Both the position numbers and the translations under genes were made by a program. Source: an uncultured Oscillospiraceae bacterium (lineage in GTDB: Bacteria > Bacillota > Clostridia > Oscillospirales > Acutalibacteraceae). From it: a stretch of DNA of 6,279 nucleotides. The notes under the pieces are model-generated. The model made no database searches. It had not been told where the DNA came from and saw only the letters and a list, made by a program, of their open reading frames with translations. This document shows positions 6,276-6,279 of the stretch, piece after piece (position 1 is the first letter of the stretch; each line of letters opens with the position of its first letter). The stretch covers positions 1-6,279 of the forward strand of contig CABVAD010000070.1 in assembly GCA_902496265.1 (NCBI GenBank), read 5' to 3'.

Positions 6276-6279
6276 TCAT

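Noticed and set aside
1..6279. A defence system, biosynthetic cluster, CRISPR array or other novel multi-gene system
   Set aside because: No repeat array, reverse transcriptase, nuclease/ATPase pair or clustered accessory enzymes are present. Apart from the recombinase, the genes are common chromosomal types, and any element cargo would lie to the left of the window.

Overview
The window reads as a piece of a Gram-positive Clostridia chromosome, probably Oscillospiraceae/Ruminococcaceae-like. This is inferred from strong Shine-Dalgarno sites (GGAGG, AGGGAG, AAGGAG), Gram-positive style lipoproteins, a membrane-anchored DacF-type D,D-carboxypeptidase and a DUF1015 protein of the Firmicutes type. 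Its left end carries what looks like the edge of an integrated mobile element.

Left part (1 to about 1730): a large serine recombinase gene on the + strand. Its true 5' end may lie outside the window. It ends in a strong intrinsic terminator. The gene is more AT-rich than the DUF1015 and carboxypeptidase genes, and its right-hand neighbours are ordinary housekeeping genes. The simplest reading is that the element extends leftward off the window and its right attachment site lies in the roughly 95 bases after the recombinase stop codon.

Middle part (1776 to 4206, + strand): a 68-residue two-helix DUF378 membrane protein with its own terminator; a promoter and an unrecognised 248-residue lipoprotein; and a 398-residue DUF1015-family protein 60 bases downstream. 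The last two are probably co-transcribed, with a GC-rich hairpin between them.

Right part (4273 to 6217, - strand): a two-gene operon transcribed toward the middle. A D-alanyl-D-alanine carboxypeptidase (peptidoglycan trimming at the cell surface) comes first. It overlaps by 11 bases a lipoprotein cyclophilin-type peptidyl-prolyl isomerase (folding of exported proteins). A symmetric hairpin between the convergent DUF1015 and cyclophilin genes probably terminates both. The carboxypeptidase promoter lies in the last bases of the window.

No RNA genes, CRISPR arrays or insertion sequences were seen, and no gap exceeds 300 bases. I do not see a new multi-gene system. The points most worth checking are the element boundary and attachment site, the altered SxN motif of the carboxypeptidase, and the unrecognised lipoprotein with its promoter structure.
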